Under the pieces are notes generated by a model. The model saw nothing but the letters and a program-made list of their open reading frames with translations, was not told the DNA's origin and ran no database searches. From the NCBI RefSeq assembly GCF_004920835.1, contig NZ_QFHO01000004.1, positions 1-64,000 on the forward strand: a DNA stretch of 64,000 nucleotides, given 5' to 3'. Position 1 is the stretch's first letter, and each line of letters starts with the position of its first letter. Shown piece by piece: positions 9,734 through 18,758 of this stretch. Source of the DNA: Stenotrophomonas maltophilia. GTDB taxonomy: Bacteria > Pseudomonadota > Gammaproteobacteria > Xanthomonadales > Xanthomonadaceae. The translations under genes were made by a program, and so were the position numbers.

Positions 9734-9756
9734 CGAAAAGAGAACAATTCTCATCC
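9734..9756 (+). promoter_or_regulatory. Putative Fur box upstream of siderophore receptor
   Basis: GAGAACAATTCTC at 9740-9752 is a perfect 5-bp palindrome with a 3-nt centre. It is close to the GAGAATGATTCTC core of Fur operators in xanthomonads. It lies about 130 bp before the receptor start. Iron-dependent repression is inferred from the site and from the gene it precedes. Confidence 0.55.
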
Positions 9757-9885
9757 AGCCATGGTCCTGCGCCCCGTTGTGGCGCCCCGCTGCCGGCTTC
9801 CGGCACGCCTGTGTGATCCCAGCCACTGCCCCTTCCCCCACCCGTGGGCGGATGGCCTGTGGCCGTCCGTCGAGGACCACCATCG

Positions 9886-11943
9886 ATGCTGCCTTCCCGT
9901 TCCCCCCGCCTGGCCCTGCTGGCCGTTGCCCTTTCCGCCGCCTGTGCCGCCCACGCCGAAGCGCCGGCCGGCAGCCGTAGCGCCACCGATCTGGATGCGG
10001 TGAAAGTCACCGCCGAACGCACCCATACCGACGCCGGTGCACTGGGCGACCGTGCGCTGCGCGACACTCCGTTCGCGATCACCGCGGTTGGCCACGAGCA
10101 GATAGAGCAGCGCCAGGTGGTCTCGCTGGGTGAAGCCTTCCTGCTCGACCCCTCGGTCAGCACCCAGGTCAGCGCCTATGCCAGTGGCTGGAGCTCGCCG
10201 ATCCGCAACCGCGGTCTGGAGCTGAACTACGACAGCTACCGGGTCAATGGCCTGCAGGTCTCGTCCTGGGGCACCGAATGGCCACTGGAAGTAATGGAAC
10301 AGGTCGATCTGCTGAAAGGCCCGGGCGGATTCCTGTATGGCTTCGGCACCCCCGGCGGCATCGTCAACTACATCACCAAGAAGCCAACCGACACGCCCAC
10401 GTTCTCCGCCCAGCTGGGCTGGCGCGAACAGGGCATCGTCAGCGGCGGCATCGACGTTGGCGGCCGCTTCGGCAACGAGCAGATGTTCGGCTACCGCTTC
10501 AACGCATACCAGGAAAAGGGCGAAACCTTCAACGGTGGCCATGTCGATCGCAAGGTCGGTGCACTGTCGCTGGACGCGCGCCTGAGCGATGCGCTCACCT
10601 GGACCTTCGACGGCGTGTTCCAGTCGCGCGACCTGCGCGAGGAATCACCGCAGTACTACTTCCGTGGCCTGACCTCGTTGCCGCGGCCGATCTCTGGAGA
10701 TACCGACAACAGCGTACCCGGCACCTACTACGACACACGCTCCAGCCTGCTGTCGACCGGCTTGAACTGGCAGATCAACAGTGACTGGAAGGCCAGCCTG
10801 AGTTATGGCGTCACCACTTCATGGAATGACGTCAACAAGATCTTCGCCTACATCGATGATCTCAACGGCGACTACGACGTCAATGTCTACGAACTGGGTG
10901 GCAAGAGCGAGTGGAAGCTGGCCCAGGCGATGTTGCAGGGCAGCTTCCACACCGGTCCGCTGCAGCATCAGGTGGTGGCAGGCATCAGCCACCAGACCGG
11001 GCTGGGCTGGGACCGTCCCTACGAGTGGAACCTGATCGGCCGCGCCAACCTGTACCAGCGCCATGCCATCCGCCACGACGCCGTCGGTTCGCGGGTGATG
11101 ACCCGCGGCGACGAGACGGTGCAGCAGGCGGTGTTCGCAAGCGATACGGTGAACCTCGGCAGCGGCTGGTCGGTGCTGGCGGGCTGGCGCTACAACGACT
11201 TCGAAACCAAGGGGCGATACCACACCTACCCGGTCACCCCGACCTACGCCGTGATGTTCAAGCCCAGCGAGGCGGTCACCCTTTACGCCAGCTACATCGA
11301 GTCGCTGGAAGCGGGCAGCCGCGTAGGCAACAGCTACATCAACGCCGGTGACGTGCTCGATCCCACCATCAGCAAGCAGTACGAGATCGGTGCCAAGGTC
11401 GAAGCGGCGCGTTGGAATGCGAACGTGGCCGCGTTCCGGCTGGAACGTGGTGCCAACATCGATGAGCTCACGCCGGCCGGCAAGCGCCTGGTGCAGGATG
11501 GCGTCACGCTGTACGAAGGCATCGAAGCCAGTGCCGACCTGCACCTCAACGATGCACTGACGGTCGGCGGCGGCGTCACCTGGCTGGATCCGACCTACGA
11601 CAAGCTGTCCCCGGGCAGCGCCGCACAGGAAGGCAACCGTACCGCCGGTGCTGCGCGCTGGAGCGGCGTACTGCACGCCACCTACCAGCTGCCCTGGGTA
11701 GACGGTTTGGAGACCTATGCCGCCGTGCGCTACTACGGCGATGTCTGGTACGACGCCGACAACACCCTGAAGCTGCCCGACTACACGCTGGTGAACGCAG
11801 GCATCGGCTATCGCCTGCTGGCGTCAGGCCATCCGGTGACCCTGCGTGCCAGCGTCGAGAACCTGGCCAACCGCAGGTACTGGTCCAACGCCGGCGCCGG
11901 CCTGCCGCGCACGTTCGCGGTGAGCGTGCGTTGGGAGATGTGA
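9886..11943 (+). CDS. TonB-dependent siderophore receptor
   Basis: Outer-membrane ferric-siderophore receptor, 685 aa. The ATG at 9886 has a GAGGA ribosome site and opens a signal peptide (LALLAVALSAACAAHA). The plug domain spans about residues 40-150, with RDTPFAITAV and the plug motif RNRGLELNYDSYRVNG. Barrel strands follow, with the C-terminus ending in an aromatic-rich strand (RTFAVSVRWEM). No haem or vitamin B12 signature is seen, so a hydroxamate or catecholate siderophore is most likely, but the ligand cannot be named. The Fur-like box upstream fits iron control. No siderophore synthesis genes are adjacent. Confidence 0.9.
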   Translation: MLPSRSPRLALLAVALSAACAAHAEAPAGSRSATDLDAVKVTAERTHTDAGALGDRALRDTPFAITAVGHEQIEQRQVVSLGEAFLLDPSVSTQVSAYASGWSSPIRNRGLELNYDSYRVNGLQVSSWGTEWPLEVMEQVDLLKGPGGFLYGFGTPGGIVNYITKKPTDTPTFSAQLGWREQGIVSGGIDVGGRFGNEQMFGYRFNAYQEKGETFNGGHVDRKVGALSLDARLSDALTWTFDGVFQSRDLREESPQYYFRGLTSLPRPISGDTDNSVPGTYYDTRSSLLSTGLNWQINSDWKASLSYGVTTSWNDVNKIFAYIDDLNGDYDVNVYELGGKSEWKLAQAMLQGSFHTGPLQHQVVAGISHQTGLGWDRPYEWNLIGRANLYQRHAIRHDAVGSRVMTRGDETVQQAVFASDTVNLGSGWSVLAGWRYNDFETKGRYHTYPVTPTYAVMFKPSEAVTLYASYIESLEAGSRVGNSYINAGDVLDPTISKQYEIGAKVEAARWNANVAAFRLERGANIDELTPAGKRLVQDGVTLYEGIEASADLHLNDALTVGGGVTWLDPTYDKLSPGSAAQEGNRTAGAARWSGVLHATYQLPWVDGLETYAAVRYYGDVWYDADNTLKLPDYTLVNAGIGYRLLASGHPVTLRASVENLANRRYWSNAGAGLPRTFAVSVRWEM

Positions 11944-11950
11944 TCCAACG

Positions 11951-11993
11951 GTAGCGCCGCGCTGCGCCCTCGCCGGGCACGGCCCGGCGCTAC
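11951..11993. repeat. GTAG palindrome pair
   Basis: A GTAGCGCCGCGCTGCGCC unit is followed by GCCGGGC/GCCCGGC with CTAC on the plus strand. It is an inverted SMAG-type dimer just after the receptor stop codon and may act as a 3'-end hairpin. Confidence 0.75.
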
Positions 11994-12046
11994 CGGATTT
12001 CACGCAAGGCCCGCAATAATGGGGGCATTCCGCCTCCCGAGCCTGC

Positions 12047-14224
12047 ATGTCCGCCCGCCAATCCAGTCTCAGTCGCCTGTGGGCCCACGAGAAGGCCAGT
12101 TATGGCCTGCGGGTGTTCATCGCCCTGACCGCAGCTGTCGCCGTGTGCTGGCAGCTGGATGCACTGACCGCGCTACCCGGCGTGTTCCTGGGCATCATCG
12201 CCAGCGCCATCGCCGAGACCGATGACAACTGGTGGGGCCGGACCAAGGCCGTGGCGCTGTCGCTGTTGTGCTTCTGCCTCGCCGCGGCTTCGGTGATCTG
12301 GCTGTTCCCATGGCCGTGGATCTTCATCGCCGCGCTGGCGCTGTCCACCTTCGGCCTGACCCTGCTCGGTGCGCTGGGCGAGCGCTATGCGTCCATCGCC
12401 CAGGCCACAGTGACGCTTGCGATCTACACCATGATCGGCCTCGAACAGCACGGGGCCAGCGATCTGCACAGCGCGCTGGAAGCGGTCAGCCACCTGCTGG
12501 CCGGTGCGGTCTGGTACGGCCTGCTGTCGATCCTGTGGACCACGCTGTTCGCCAACCGGCCGGTGCGCGAACGGGTGGCGCGCCTGTATGTGGAACTGGG
12601 CCGCTACCTGCAGCTGAAGGCCGCGCTGTTCGAACCGGTGCGCGAGGCCGACCTGCAGCGTCGCCAGCTGGACCTGGCCGAACAGAACCGGCGCGTGGTC
12701 GGTGCGCTCAACGAAGCCAAGACCGCGATCCTGGCCCGCTTCGGTCGCTCCGGCCGGCCCGGCGTCAATTCCGGCCTGTACCTGCGCCTGTACTACATGG
12801 CGCAGGATTTCCATGAGCGCGCCAGTTCCTCGCATTACCCGTACGGCGCGCTGGTCGATGCGTTCTTCCACAGCGACGTGCTGTACCGCTGCCAGCGCCT
12901 GCTCGACCTGCAGGGCCAGGCCTGTGCGCGGCTGGGCGAGGCGATCCGCCTGCGTCGTCCGTTCGTGTATGGCGAAAGCAACCAGCAGGCCGGGCGCGAC
13001 CTGGCCGATGCGCTGGCCTACCTGCGCGACCAGCAGCGTCCGCAATGGCAGCGCCTGCTCGGCTCGCTGGACCTGCTGGTGCACAACCTGCGCAGCATCG
13101 AGCGCCGCCTGCTCGATGCGGAGCGTTCCGAGGCCAGCCTCGACAACGTTGACACCCGCCTGCGCGACAGCAACCCGCATAGCCTGCGCGAGATGGGCGT
13201 GCGTATCCGCCAGCAGCTCACGCCGGGCTCGGTGCTGTTCCGCCATGGACTGCGCATGGCGCTGGCACTGATCGCCGGCTTCGCTGCGATCCGCTTGTTC
13301 AATGCACAGAACGGCTCGTGGGTGCTGCTGACCATCGTGTTCGTGTGCCGTCCCAACTTCGGTGCAACCCGCCAGCGCCTTGCACAACGCATCGTCGGCA
13401 CGCTGTTCGGCCTGGTGCTGACCTGGGCACTGCTGCAGCTGTTCCCGCAGCTGCACGTGCAGCTGCTGATCGCGCTGCTGTCGGCGCTGCTGTTCTTCTT
13501 CACCCGCACCGATCGCTACCTGGTGGCGTCGGCGGCGATCACGGTGATGGCACTGACCTGCTTCAACCTGATCGGCGACGGCTTCGTGCTGATCGTGCCG
13601 CGCATGGTCGATACGCTGCTGGGCTGTGCGATCGCCGCTGCGGCCGCGTTCCTGATCCTGCCCGACTGGCAGGGCCGGCAACTGCATCTTGTACTGGCGC
13701 GGGTGCTGGACACCGCTGCGCGCTATCTGGATTCGGTACTGGGCCAGTACCGCAGCGGCATGCGTGACGATCTGGCCTACCGCATCGCCCGCCGCGACAT
13801 GCACAACGCCGACGCCGCGCTGTCTACCGCGCTGTCGAACATGCTGCGCGAACCCGGCCACGTGCGCCGCAACCTGGACGCCGGCTTCCACTTCCTGGCG
13901 CTGTCCAACACGCTGCTCGGGCACCTGTCGGCCCTGGGTGCGCACCGCGACCAGGTGGACAGCTACGCCGGCGATCCGCTGGCACTGGCTGCCGGTGAGC
14001 GCGTGCGCAAGGCGCTGCAGCAGCTGGCGACGGCCCTGACCGCACGGCAGCCGGTCGCAGAGGAGGACAATGATGCCGACCGCGCGGTGGCCGCCGAGCT
14101 GGAGCAGATTGACGAGGCGATGCCGCCGAAGCTGCAGTTGATCCGCACGCAGATGGCGCTGGTGCTGCGGATGCTGCCGAAGGTGCGCGCGGCGGCCAAT
14201 GAGGCGGTACGCACGCTCACCTGA
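12047..14224 (+). CDS. FUSC/YccS-family inner-membrane protein
   Basis: Integral membrane protein of 725 aa with the two-block layout of the YccS/FUSC family. There are about six N-terminal membrane segments (residues 20-170), a long helical cytoplasmic region (about 175-395), a second membrane cluster (about 400-530, including ALALIAGFAAIRLFNAQNGSWVLLTIVFVCRPNFGATRQR), and a helical C-terminal tail. YccS-like proteins are related to aromatic-acid exporters (AaeB) and aluminium-activated transporters, but their substrate is unknown. It stands alone between the receptor and a dehydrogenase, without an AaeA-like adaptor partner. Export of an aromatic or organic acid is only an inference. Confidence 0.85.
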   Translation: MSARQSSLSRLWAHEKASYGLRVFIALTAAVAVCWQLDALTALPGVFLGIIASAIAETDDNWWGRTKAVALSLLCFCLAAASVIWLFPWPWIFIAALALSTFGLTLLGALGERYASIAQATVTLAIYTMIGLEQHGASDLHSALEAVSHLLAGAVWYGLLSILWTTLFANRPVRERVARLYVELGRYLQLKAALFEPVREADLQRRQLDLAEQNRRVVGALNEAKTAILARFGRSGRPGVNSGLYLRLYYMAQDFHERASSSHYPYGALVDAFFHSDVLYRCQRLLDLQGQACARLGEAIRLRRPFVYGESNQQAGRDLADALAYLRDQQRPQWQRLLGSLDLLVHNLRSIERRLLDAERSEASLDNVDTRLRDSNPHSLREMGVRIRQQLTPGSVLFRHGLRMALALIAGFAAIRLFNAQNGSWVLLTIVFVCRPNFGATRQRLAQRIVGTLFGLVLTWALLQLFPQLHVQLLIALLSALLFFFTRTDRYLVASAAITVMALTCFNLIGDGFVLIVPRMVDTLLGCAIAAAAAFLILPDWQGRQLHLVLARVLDTAARYLDSVLGQYRSGMRDDLAYRIARRDMHNADAALSTALSNMLREPGHVRRNLDAGFHFLALSNTLLGHLSALGAHRDQVDSYAGDPLALAAGERVRKALQQLATALTARQPVAEEDNDADRAVAAELEQIDEAMPPKLQLIRTQMALVLRMLPKVRAAANEAVRTLT

Positions 14225-14345
14225 CAGCCTGCCGCCGTGCATCGCCCGGTGCTACCGCCAACGCAACATCGCGTTGCATCCAGCGCTGCATCCCGATCAC
14301 GCAGCCACGCGGATACTGCGTGATCCCCCTGCCCCGGATTCCTCC

Positions 14346-15140
14346 ATGAAGATCGAACTCAGCGGCCGTACCGCGCTGGTCACCGCCTCCACCGCCGGCA
14401 TCGGCCTGGCGATTGCCCAGGGCCTGGCCGTCGCCGGTGCGCGGGTCATCCTCAATGGCCGCAGCACCGACAGCGTCGAGCGCGCCCGCCAGCGCCTGCT
14501 CGACGCCGTTCCAGATGCCGACGTGCTCGGCGTGGCTGCCGACCTGTCCGATGCGGCCGGTGTCGATACGCTGCTGGCCGGCTTGCCCAAGGTCGACATC
14601 CTGGTCAACAACGCCGGCATCTTCGGCCCCGAGGACTTCTTCGAGACCGACGATGCGACCTGGGAGCGCTACTGGCAGACCAACGTGATGTCCGGTGTGC
14701 GCCTGTCGCGGGCGCTGCTGCCGGCGATGGTCGATGCTGGCTGGGGCCGCGTGCTGTTCATCTCTTCCGAGTCGGCCCGCAACGTTCCCGCCGACATGAT
14801 CCATTACGGGGTCAGCAAGACCGCGCAATTGTCGTTGTCGCGCGGCCTGGCCAAGCGCGTGGCCGGCAGCGGTGTCACCGTCAACGCGGTGCTGCCCGGC
14901 CCCACCCTGTCCGATGGTTTCGCGGCGATGTTCGAAGATGAACGCCAGCGCAGTGGCAAGCCACTGGAGCAGATCGGCCGCGAGTTCGTGATGGCGCACC
15001 GGCCGTCTTCGGTGATCCGGCGCACCGCCACGGTTGAAGAAGTGGCCAACATGGTGGTGTACCTGGCCTCGCCGCAGGCCTCGGCCACCTCCGGCGCGGC
15101 GCTGCGCGTGGATGGCGGCGTGGTCGACGATATCGTCTGA
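14346..15140 (+). CDS. Short-chain dehydrogenase/reductase
   Basis: Classical SDR oxidoreductase, 264 aa, starting at the ATG at 14346. It has the TASTAGIG nucleotide-binding loop near residues 13-20, NNAG (about 85-88), a catalytic Ser in FISSES, and a Tyr-x3-Lys pair in MIHYGVSKTAQ. The tail GAALRVDGGVVDDIV is typical of the family. The substrate cannot be told from sequence. It reads in the same direction as the genes on either side, but more than 90 bp separate it from each, so it is probably transcribed on its own. Confidence 0.88.
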   Translation: MKIELSGRTALVTASTAGIGLAIAQGLAVAGARVILNGRSTDSVERARQRLLDAVPDADVLGVAADLSDAAGVDTLLAGLPKVDILVNNAGIFGPEDFFETDDATWERYWQTNVMSGVRLSRALLPAMVDAGWGRVLFISSESARNVPADMIHYGVSKTAQLSLSRGLAKRVAGSGVTVNAVLPGPTLSDGFAAMFEDERQRSGKPLEQIGREFVMAHRPSSVIRRTATVEEVANMVVYLASPQASATSGAALRVDGGVVDDIV

Positions 15141-15153
15141 CATCTTTCAAAGT

Positions 15154-15174
15154 GTGCGGACCAACGGTCCGCAC
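15154..15174. repeat. GTGCGGACC palindrome
   Basis: Inverted repeat GTGCGGACC/GGTCCGCAC in the gap after the dehydrogenase, followed by a partial half-copy (GGTCCGCACCCAC). It is the same subfamily as the units at 9689 and 33426. Confidence 0.75.
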
Positions 15175-15237
15175 CCACAGGTCCGCACCCACAGCGGATA
15201 GGCAGGAATGCTAGGCTGCGCCGGTCAAGGAGGCTCC

Positions 15238-17127
15238 ATGTCCGGTCACAACCAGTTCGCCCTGCTGCGCCAGCGCCGTTTCCTGCCGTTCTTCGTCGTC
15301 CAGGCGCTCGGTGCGTTCAACGACAACGTATACCGGCAGGCGATCATCAGCATGTTGCTGTTCATGGCCGTGCCGGAGGAAGAACTGGGGCTGTACGCCA
15401 CGCTGGCACCGGCCATCTTCATCCTGCCGTACTTCCTGTTCTCGGCACTGGCCGGGCAGATCGCCGACAAACTTGAGAAATCGCGGCTGATCGTGATCAC
15501 CACCAGCATGGAGATCGTGATCATGTCGCTGGCGGCCACCGGGTTCCTCACCCAGAGCCTGCCGGTGCTGCTGATCGCGCTGTTCTGTACCGGCATGCAG
15601 TCGACGTTGTTCGGCCCGGTGAAGTACTCGGTGCTGCCGTCGGTGCTCAAGCCCGAAGAGCTGACCGGCGGCAATGGCCTGGTCGAGATGGGCACCTCGA
15701 TGTCGATCCTCTCCGGCATGATCGTCGGCGGGCTGGTATTCACCGTTGCCGGCAGTCATGGCACGGTGGTGGCGGCCTGCGCGATCATCGGCCTTGCGAT
15801 CTGCGGCAACATCGCCGCGCGGCTGATCCCCAAGGTCGATGCCGGCGACCCGAACCTGAAGATCAACTGGAACCCACTGCCGGAGTCGCTGGCGGTGCTG
15901 CGCATGGCACGCCAGCAGAAAGCGGTGCGCAACGCGATTCTGGGCGTGTCCTGGTTCTGGTTCGTCGGCACCGTGCTGACCTCGCAGCTGCCGGCCTATG
16001 CGGTGACCAACCTCGGCGGCGAACCGACCCTGTACATCTTCGCCCTGGCCCTGTTCTCGGTGGGCACCGGCGTCGGCTCGCTGCTGTGCGAGAAGCTGTC
16101 GGCACGCACGGTGGAAATCGGCCTGGTGCCGCTCGGTGCGTTTGGCATGACCGCGTTCCTGCTCGACCTGTACTTCGCCCGCAGCGGCGAGGCGACCGTG
16201 CACGGGCTGTCCATCGGCCCGTTCCTGCAACAGCCTGGCAGCATCCGTATCGTCATCGACCTGATCGGCATCGGCCTGTTCACCGGCATCTTCGTGGTGC
16301 CGCTGTTCGCGCTGATCCAGAGCCGCACGCCGAAGGCGCAGATGTCACGCGTGTTCGCCGCGCTGAACATCCAGAACTCCGGCTTCATCGTCGGCGCCGC
16401 GTTGCTGTCGCTGGCCGCGCACAAGCTGCTGCACTGGACCATTCCGCAGCAGTTCCTGGCGCTGGCCATCGCCAACGCACTGGTGGCGATCTACATCTTC
16501 ACCATCGTCCCCGAATTCCTGATGCGCTTCCTCAGCTGGGTGATGGTGCGCACGCTGTACCGGCTGCGCCCTCACGGCATCGAGGCCAACGTGCCCGACG
16601 AAGGCGCCGCGCTGCTGGTCTGCAACCATGTCAGCTACATGGACGCGCTGATCCTGTCGGCGACGATCCCGCGCCCGGTGCGCTTCGTCATGTACTACAA
16701 GATCTTCAACATTCCGGTGATGCGCTGGATCTTCCGTACCGCCAAGGCGATCCCGATCGCTGGTGCCCGCGAAGACCCGGCGTTGATGCAGGGCGCGTTC
16801 GACGAGATCGACGCGGCGCTGGCCGAAGGCGAACTGGTCTGCATCTTCCCCGAGGGTGCGCTGACCCGCGACGGGCAGATGGCACCGTTCAAGTCCGGGG
16901 TGGAGAAGATCCTCGAACGGCGGCCGGTGCCGGTGGTACCCATGGCGCTGCGTAGCATGTGGTCGAGCATGTGGAGCCGGCGCGACACCCGGCTGGGCCG
17001 CATGCGTGTACCGCGCCGCTTCCGCGCCACTGTAGAAGTGGTCGCCGCGCCGGCCGTGGATGGCCACACCACCAGCGCCCCGGTGCTGGAGGCCCAGGTG
17101 CGGGCGCTGCGTGGTGACCACGCCTGA
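15238..17127 (+). CDS. MFS transporter fused to acyltransferase (LplT-PlsC)
   Basis: Two-part membrane protein of 629 aa, starting at the ATG at 15238 behind a strong AGGAG site. Residues 1-430 are a 12-segment MFS domain like the lysophospholipid flippase LplT (GAFNDNVYRQA near 26-36). Residues 445-629 are a PlsC-type acyltransferase with the H-x4-D motif at H464/D469 and FPEG at 537-540. LplT brings lysophospholipids inward and an acyltransferase re-acylates them, so the fusion is a plausible one-protein salvage and repair system. The AMP-ligase domain of the E. coli Aas protein is absent, so the acyl donor would have to be acyl-CoA or acyl-ACP. Confidence 0.88.
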   Translation: MSGHNQFALLRQRRFLPFFVVQALGAFNDNVYRQAIISMLLFMAVPEEELGLYATLAPAIFILPYFLFSALAGQIADKLEKSRLIVITTSMEIVIMSLAATGFLTQSLPVLLIALFCTGMQSTLFGPVKYSVLPSVLKPEELTGGNGLVEMGTSMSILSGMIVGGLVFTVAGSHGTVVAACAIIGLAICGNIAARLIPKVDAGDPNLKINWNPLPESLAVLRMARQQKAVRNAILGVSWFWFVGTVLTSQLPAYAVTNLGGEPTLYIFALALFSVGTGVGSLLCEKLSARTVEIGLVPLGAFGMTAFLLDLYFARSGEATVHGLSIGPFLQQPGSIRIVIDLIGIGLFTGIFVVPLFALIQSRTPKAQMSRVFAALNIQNSGFIVGAALLSLAAHKLLHWTIPQQFLALAIANALVAIYIFTIVPEFLMRFLSWVMVRTLYRLRPHGIEANVPDEGAALLVCNHVSYMDALILSATIPRPVRFVMYYKIFNIPVMRWIFRTAKAIPIAGAREDPALMQGAFDEIDAALAEGELVCIFPEGALTRDGQMAPFKSGVEKILERRPVPVVPMALRSMWSSMWSRRDTRLGRMRVPRRFRATVEVVAAPAVDGHTTSAPVLEAQVRALRGDHA

Positions 17128-17309
17128 CGGAATCGGCTCGCCTAGGCAGACCCGGCGACCTTCCCGCATACGCTACCGTGCAGTGGCGAACACGGAATAC
17201 CGCGACTGTAAACGCATACATGCAACGCCGGTTGCGGTAGATTACGCACCCACAGGGGGGAGGTCCGGCCGATTCACAACGGCCGACCACCAAGGAATGG
17301 AGTCTCGCT

Positions 17310-17597
17310 TTGAATCAACCACCACCGCTCAGCCGTCCGGTCTACATCCCCAACCATCTGGTCTGGGCAATCCTGACGACGCTGTTCTGCTGCCTGCCGT
17401 TGGGCGTGGTGTCGATCGTCTATGCCTCCCAGGTCGATGGCCGCCGCGCGGCCGGCGACCTGCCGGGGGCCTACAGCGCGTCGCGCAAGGCGGGCTGGTG
17501 GGCGGTGGCTTCGGCCGTGTCCCTGCCGGTCCTGTTGCTGTTGTGGTTCGGGCTGTTCGGCGGCTTGGCCGTACTGGGCGCTCTTTCCGACCAATGA
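17310..17597 (+). CDS. CD225/dispanin-family membrane protein, copy 1
   Basis: Small membrane protein, 95 aa, starting at a TTG (17310) placed 11-15 nt after an AAGGAATGGAG ribosome site. The nearby ATG at 17297 is out of frame. The CD225 signature NHLVWAILTTLFCCLPLGVVSIVYASQVDGR-like block covers residues 15-45: a first hydrophobic helix with the double cysteine, then a conserved turn. A second membrane helix spans 64-90. Bacterial dispanins have no established function; animal relatives (IFITM) alter membrane fusion. A tandem copy follows 34 nt downstream. Confidence 0.85.
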   Translation: MNQPPPLSRPVYIPNHLVWAILTTLFCCLPLGVVSIVYASQVDGRRAAGDLPGAYSASRKAGWWAVASAVSLPVLLLLWFGLFGGLAVLGALSDQ

Positions 17598-17631
17598 TTC
17601 ACCACCACCACCCATCAAGGAGCTTGAACCC

Positions 17632-17910
17632 ATGAATACTGCTACTCCGCAGGTCCCGAACAACCTGGTCTGGGCCATCCTGACCACCCTGTTCTGCTGC
17701 CTGCCGGCCGGCATCGTGTCGATCGTCTACGCCGCACAGGTCAACGGCAAGCTGGCGGCTGGCGACATCGCCGGTGCCCAGGACTCCGCTGCCAAGGCCA
17801 AGAAGTGGGCCATCTGGTCGGCCATCGCCTGGGCCGTGCTGGTCGTGCTGTACGTGCTGTTCTTCGTTGTGCTCGGCGGCATGGGCGCGATGAGCAACAG
17901 CGGCTACTGA
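17632..17910 (+). CDS. CD225/dispanin-family membrane protein, copy 2
   Basis: 92-aa paralogue of the preceding gene, with the same NNLVWAILTTLFCCLPAGIV core and a second C-terminal membrane helix (VLVVLYVLFFVVLGGMGAM). The ATG has an AAGGAG site 9 nt upstream. The two copies share their first half almost word for word but differ in the connecting loop (KLAAGDIAGAQDSAAKAKK here). Tandem duplication within one transcript is the simplest reading. The function is unknown. Confidence 0.87.
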   Translation: MNTATPQVPNNLVWAILTTLFCCLPAGIVSIVYAAQVNGKLAAGDIAGAQDSAAKAKKWAIWSAIAWAVLVVLYVLFFVVLGGMGAMSNSGY

Positions 17911-17920
17911 TACGCCTGGA

Positions 17921-17950
17921 CGGATCCGGCGCCTGCGCCGGATCCGTTGT
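17921..17950 (+). terminator. Strong hairpin between CD225 copy 2 and DUF2752 gene
   Basis: Bases 17921-17932 and 17935-17946 are a perfect 12-bp inverted repeat (CGGATCCGGCGC, 2-nt loop) followed by TTGTTG. It may end the CD225 transcript. It also occupies the place where the ribosome site of the next gene (ATG at 17954) should be. Confidence 0.6.
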
Positions 17951-17953
17951 TGC

Positions 17954-18379
17954 ATGTCCGCGCTTCCCGCTCGTTCCCGACTCGCCCGCTGGGCACCGCT
18001 GCTGGTCTCCGCCGGCCTGGCCGTGGGTGCCACGGTGGTGTTGCGCAACGTCAATCCGTATGTCGCCGGCAATCCGCTGCCGAGCTGCCCGCTGTACGCG
18101 CTGACCGGCCTGTACTGCCCCGGCTGTGGCAGCACGCGCTGCCTGTATTCCCTGGTCCATTTCGACCTGCCCGGCGCGATGGCGATGAACCCGCTGCTGG
18201 TCATCAGCCTGCCGTTCCTGTTGCTGATGCTGCTGAACATCGCCGGCGTCCGCCCCCGTGTACTTGATCCGCTGATGCGGGTGCTGGCCAATCCCATGTT
18301 CTGGCTCTGGGTGCTGCCCGGGTATGCGCTGCTGCGCAACCTGCCGTGGGCACCGTTCACTGCGCTGGCACCGATCTAG
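17954..18379 (+). CDS. DUF2752 membrane protein
   Basis: Membrane protein of 141 aa with the DUF2752 hallmark CPGCGSTR at residues 55-62, an N-terminal helix (14-30), and two or three further helices (75-97, 108-125). The paired cysteines sit in a short loop between helices, suggesting metal or redox chemistry at the membrane surface. No function is established for the family. DUF2752 and CD225 genes being side by side suggests a joint role. The start has no clear ribosome site because the preceding hairpin ends 7 nt before it. Confidence 0.85.
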   Translation: MSALPARSRLARWAPLLVSAGLAVGATVVLRNVNPYVAGNPLPSCPLYALTGLYCPGCGSTRCLYSLVHFDLPGAMAMNPLLVISLPFLLLMLLNIAGVRPRVLDPLMRVLANPMFWLWVLPGYALLRNLPWAPFTALAPI

Positions 18380-18525
18380 GTTTCCAGCCAACGGCGCAGC
18401 CCCTCGTGGTGGGCGGCGTTTGAAGGCAGAAGCTTTGGGGTTGGCCGGGTGGGTGGCCTGCGCAGGGAGCGCTGCAAGTCCCCCTCCGGGGTCCGGCCCA
18501 GCCGCTGGCGGCTGGGCGTTCGGTC

Positions 18526-18550
18526 GCTTGCGAAGCAGTGCTTCGCAAGC
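18526..18550. repeat. Perfect 12-bp inverted repeat
   Basis: GCTTGCGAAGCA and its reverse complement are separated by one base. It lies in the 380-bp gap between two convergent genes, upstream of the second copy of the dispersed core repeat. No coding potential is seen here. Confidence 0.7.
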
Positions 18551-18589
18551 AAAGCGCCCTCACCCATGTCAGCTCGGTCGCCGCTTGCA

Positions 18590-18750
18590 CGTGTGCGCAG
18601 GACAGCGCACACGAGCAAGGCGCCATCGAGCCCCCAGGGACGGGTTTACGGCGTGTCCTGCAGCCCCACACCGTCCCGCCCAACCATCAGCAATCCAGCG
18701 CTGCTGTTGCTCCGACCTTTGCCTCTGCAGGTGCAGGGCTGCAAGCCCGG
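18590..18750. repeat. Second copy of the dispersed 27-nt core repeat
   Basis: Core at 18628-18654 (CCCCCAGGGACGGGTTTACG with flanks) and a downstream block at 18703-18747 (GCTGTTGCTCCG, then TTGCCTCTGCAGGTGCAGGG) match the copy at 208-333 with nearly equal spacing. The stems differ: here GTGTGCGC/GCGCACAC (18591-18598, 18605-18612) and GCAGGAC/GTCCTGC (18597-18603, 18655-18661). Conserved core with variable stems argues for a structured element kept by selection or copying. Confidence 0.7.
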
Positions 18751-18758
18751 CAAAGCCA

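Noticed and set aside
7075..9747. An 890-codon open frame antisense to smeK
   Set aside because: The residues are His/Gln/Arg-rich, as expected from the reverse reading of a GC-rich RND gene. No ribosome site or motif.
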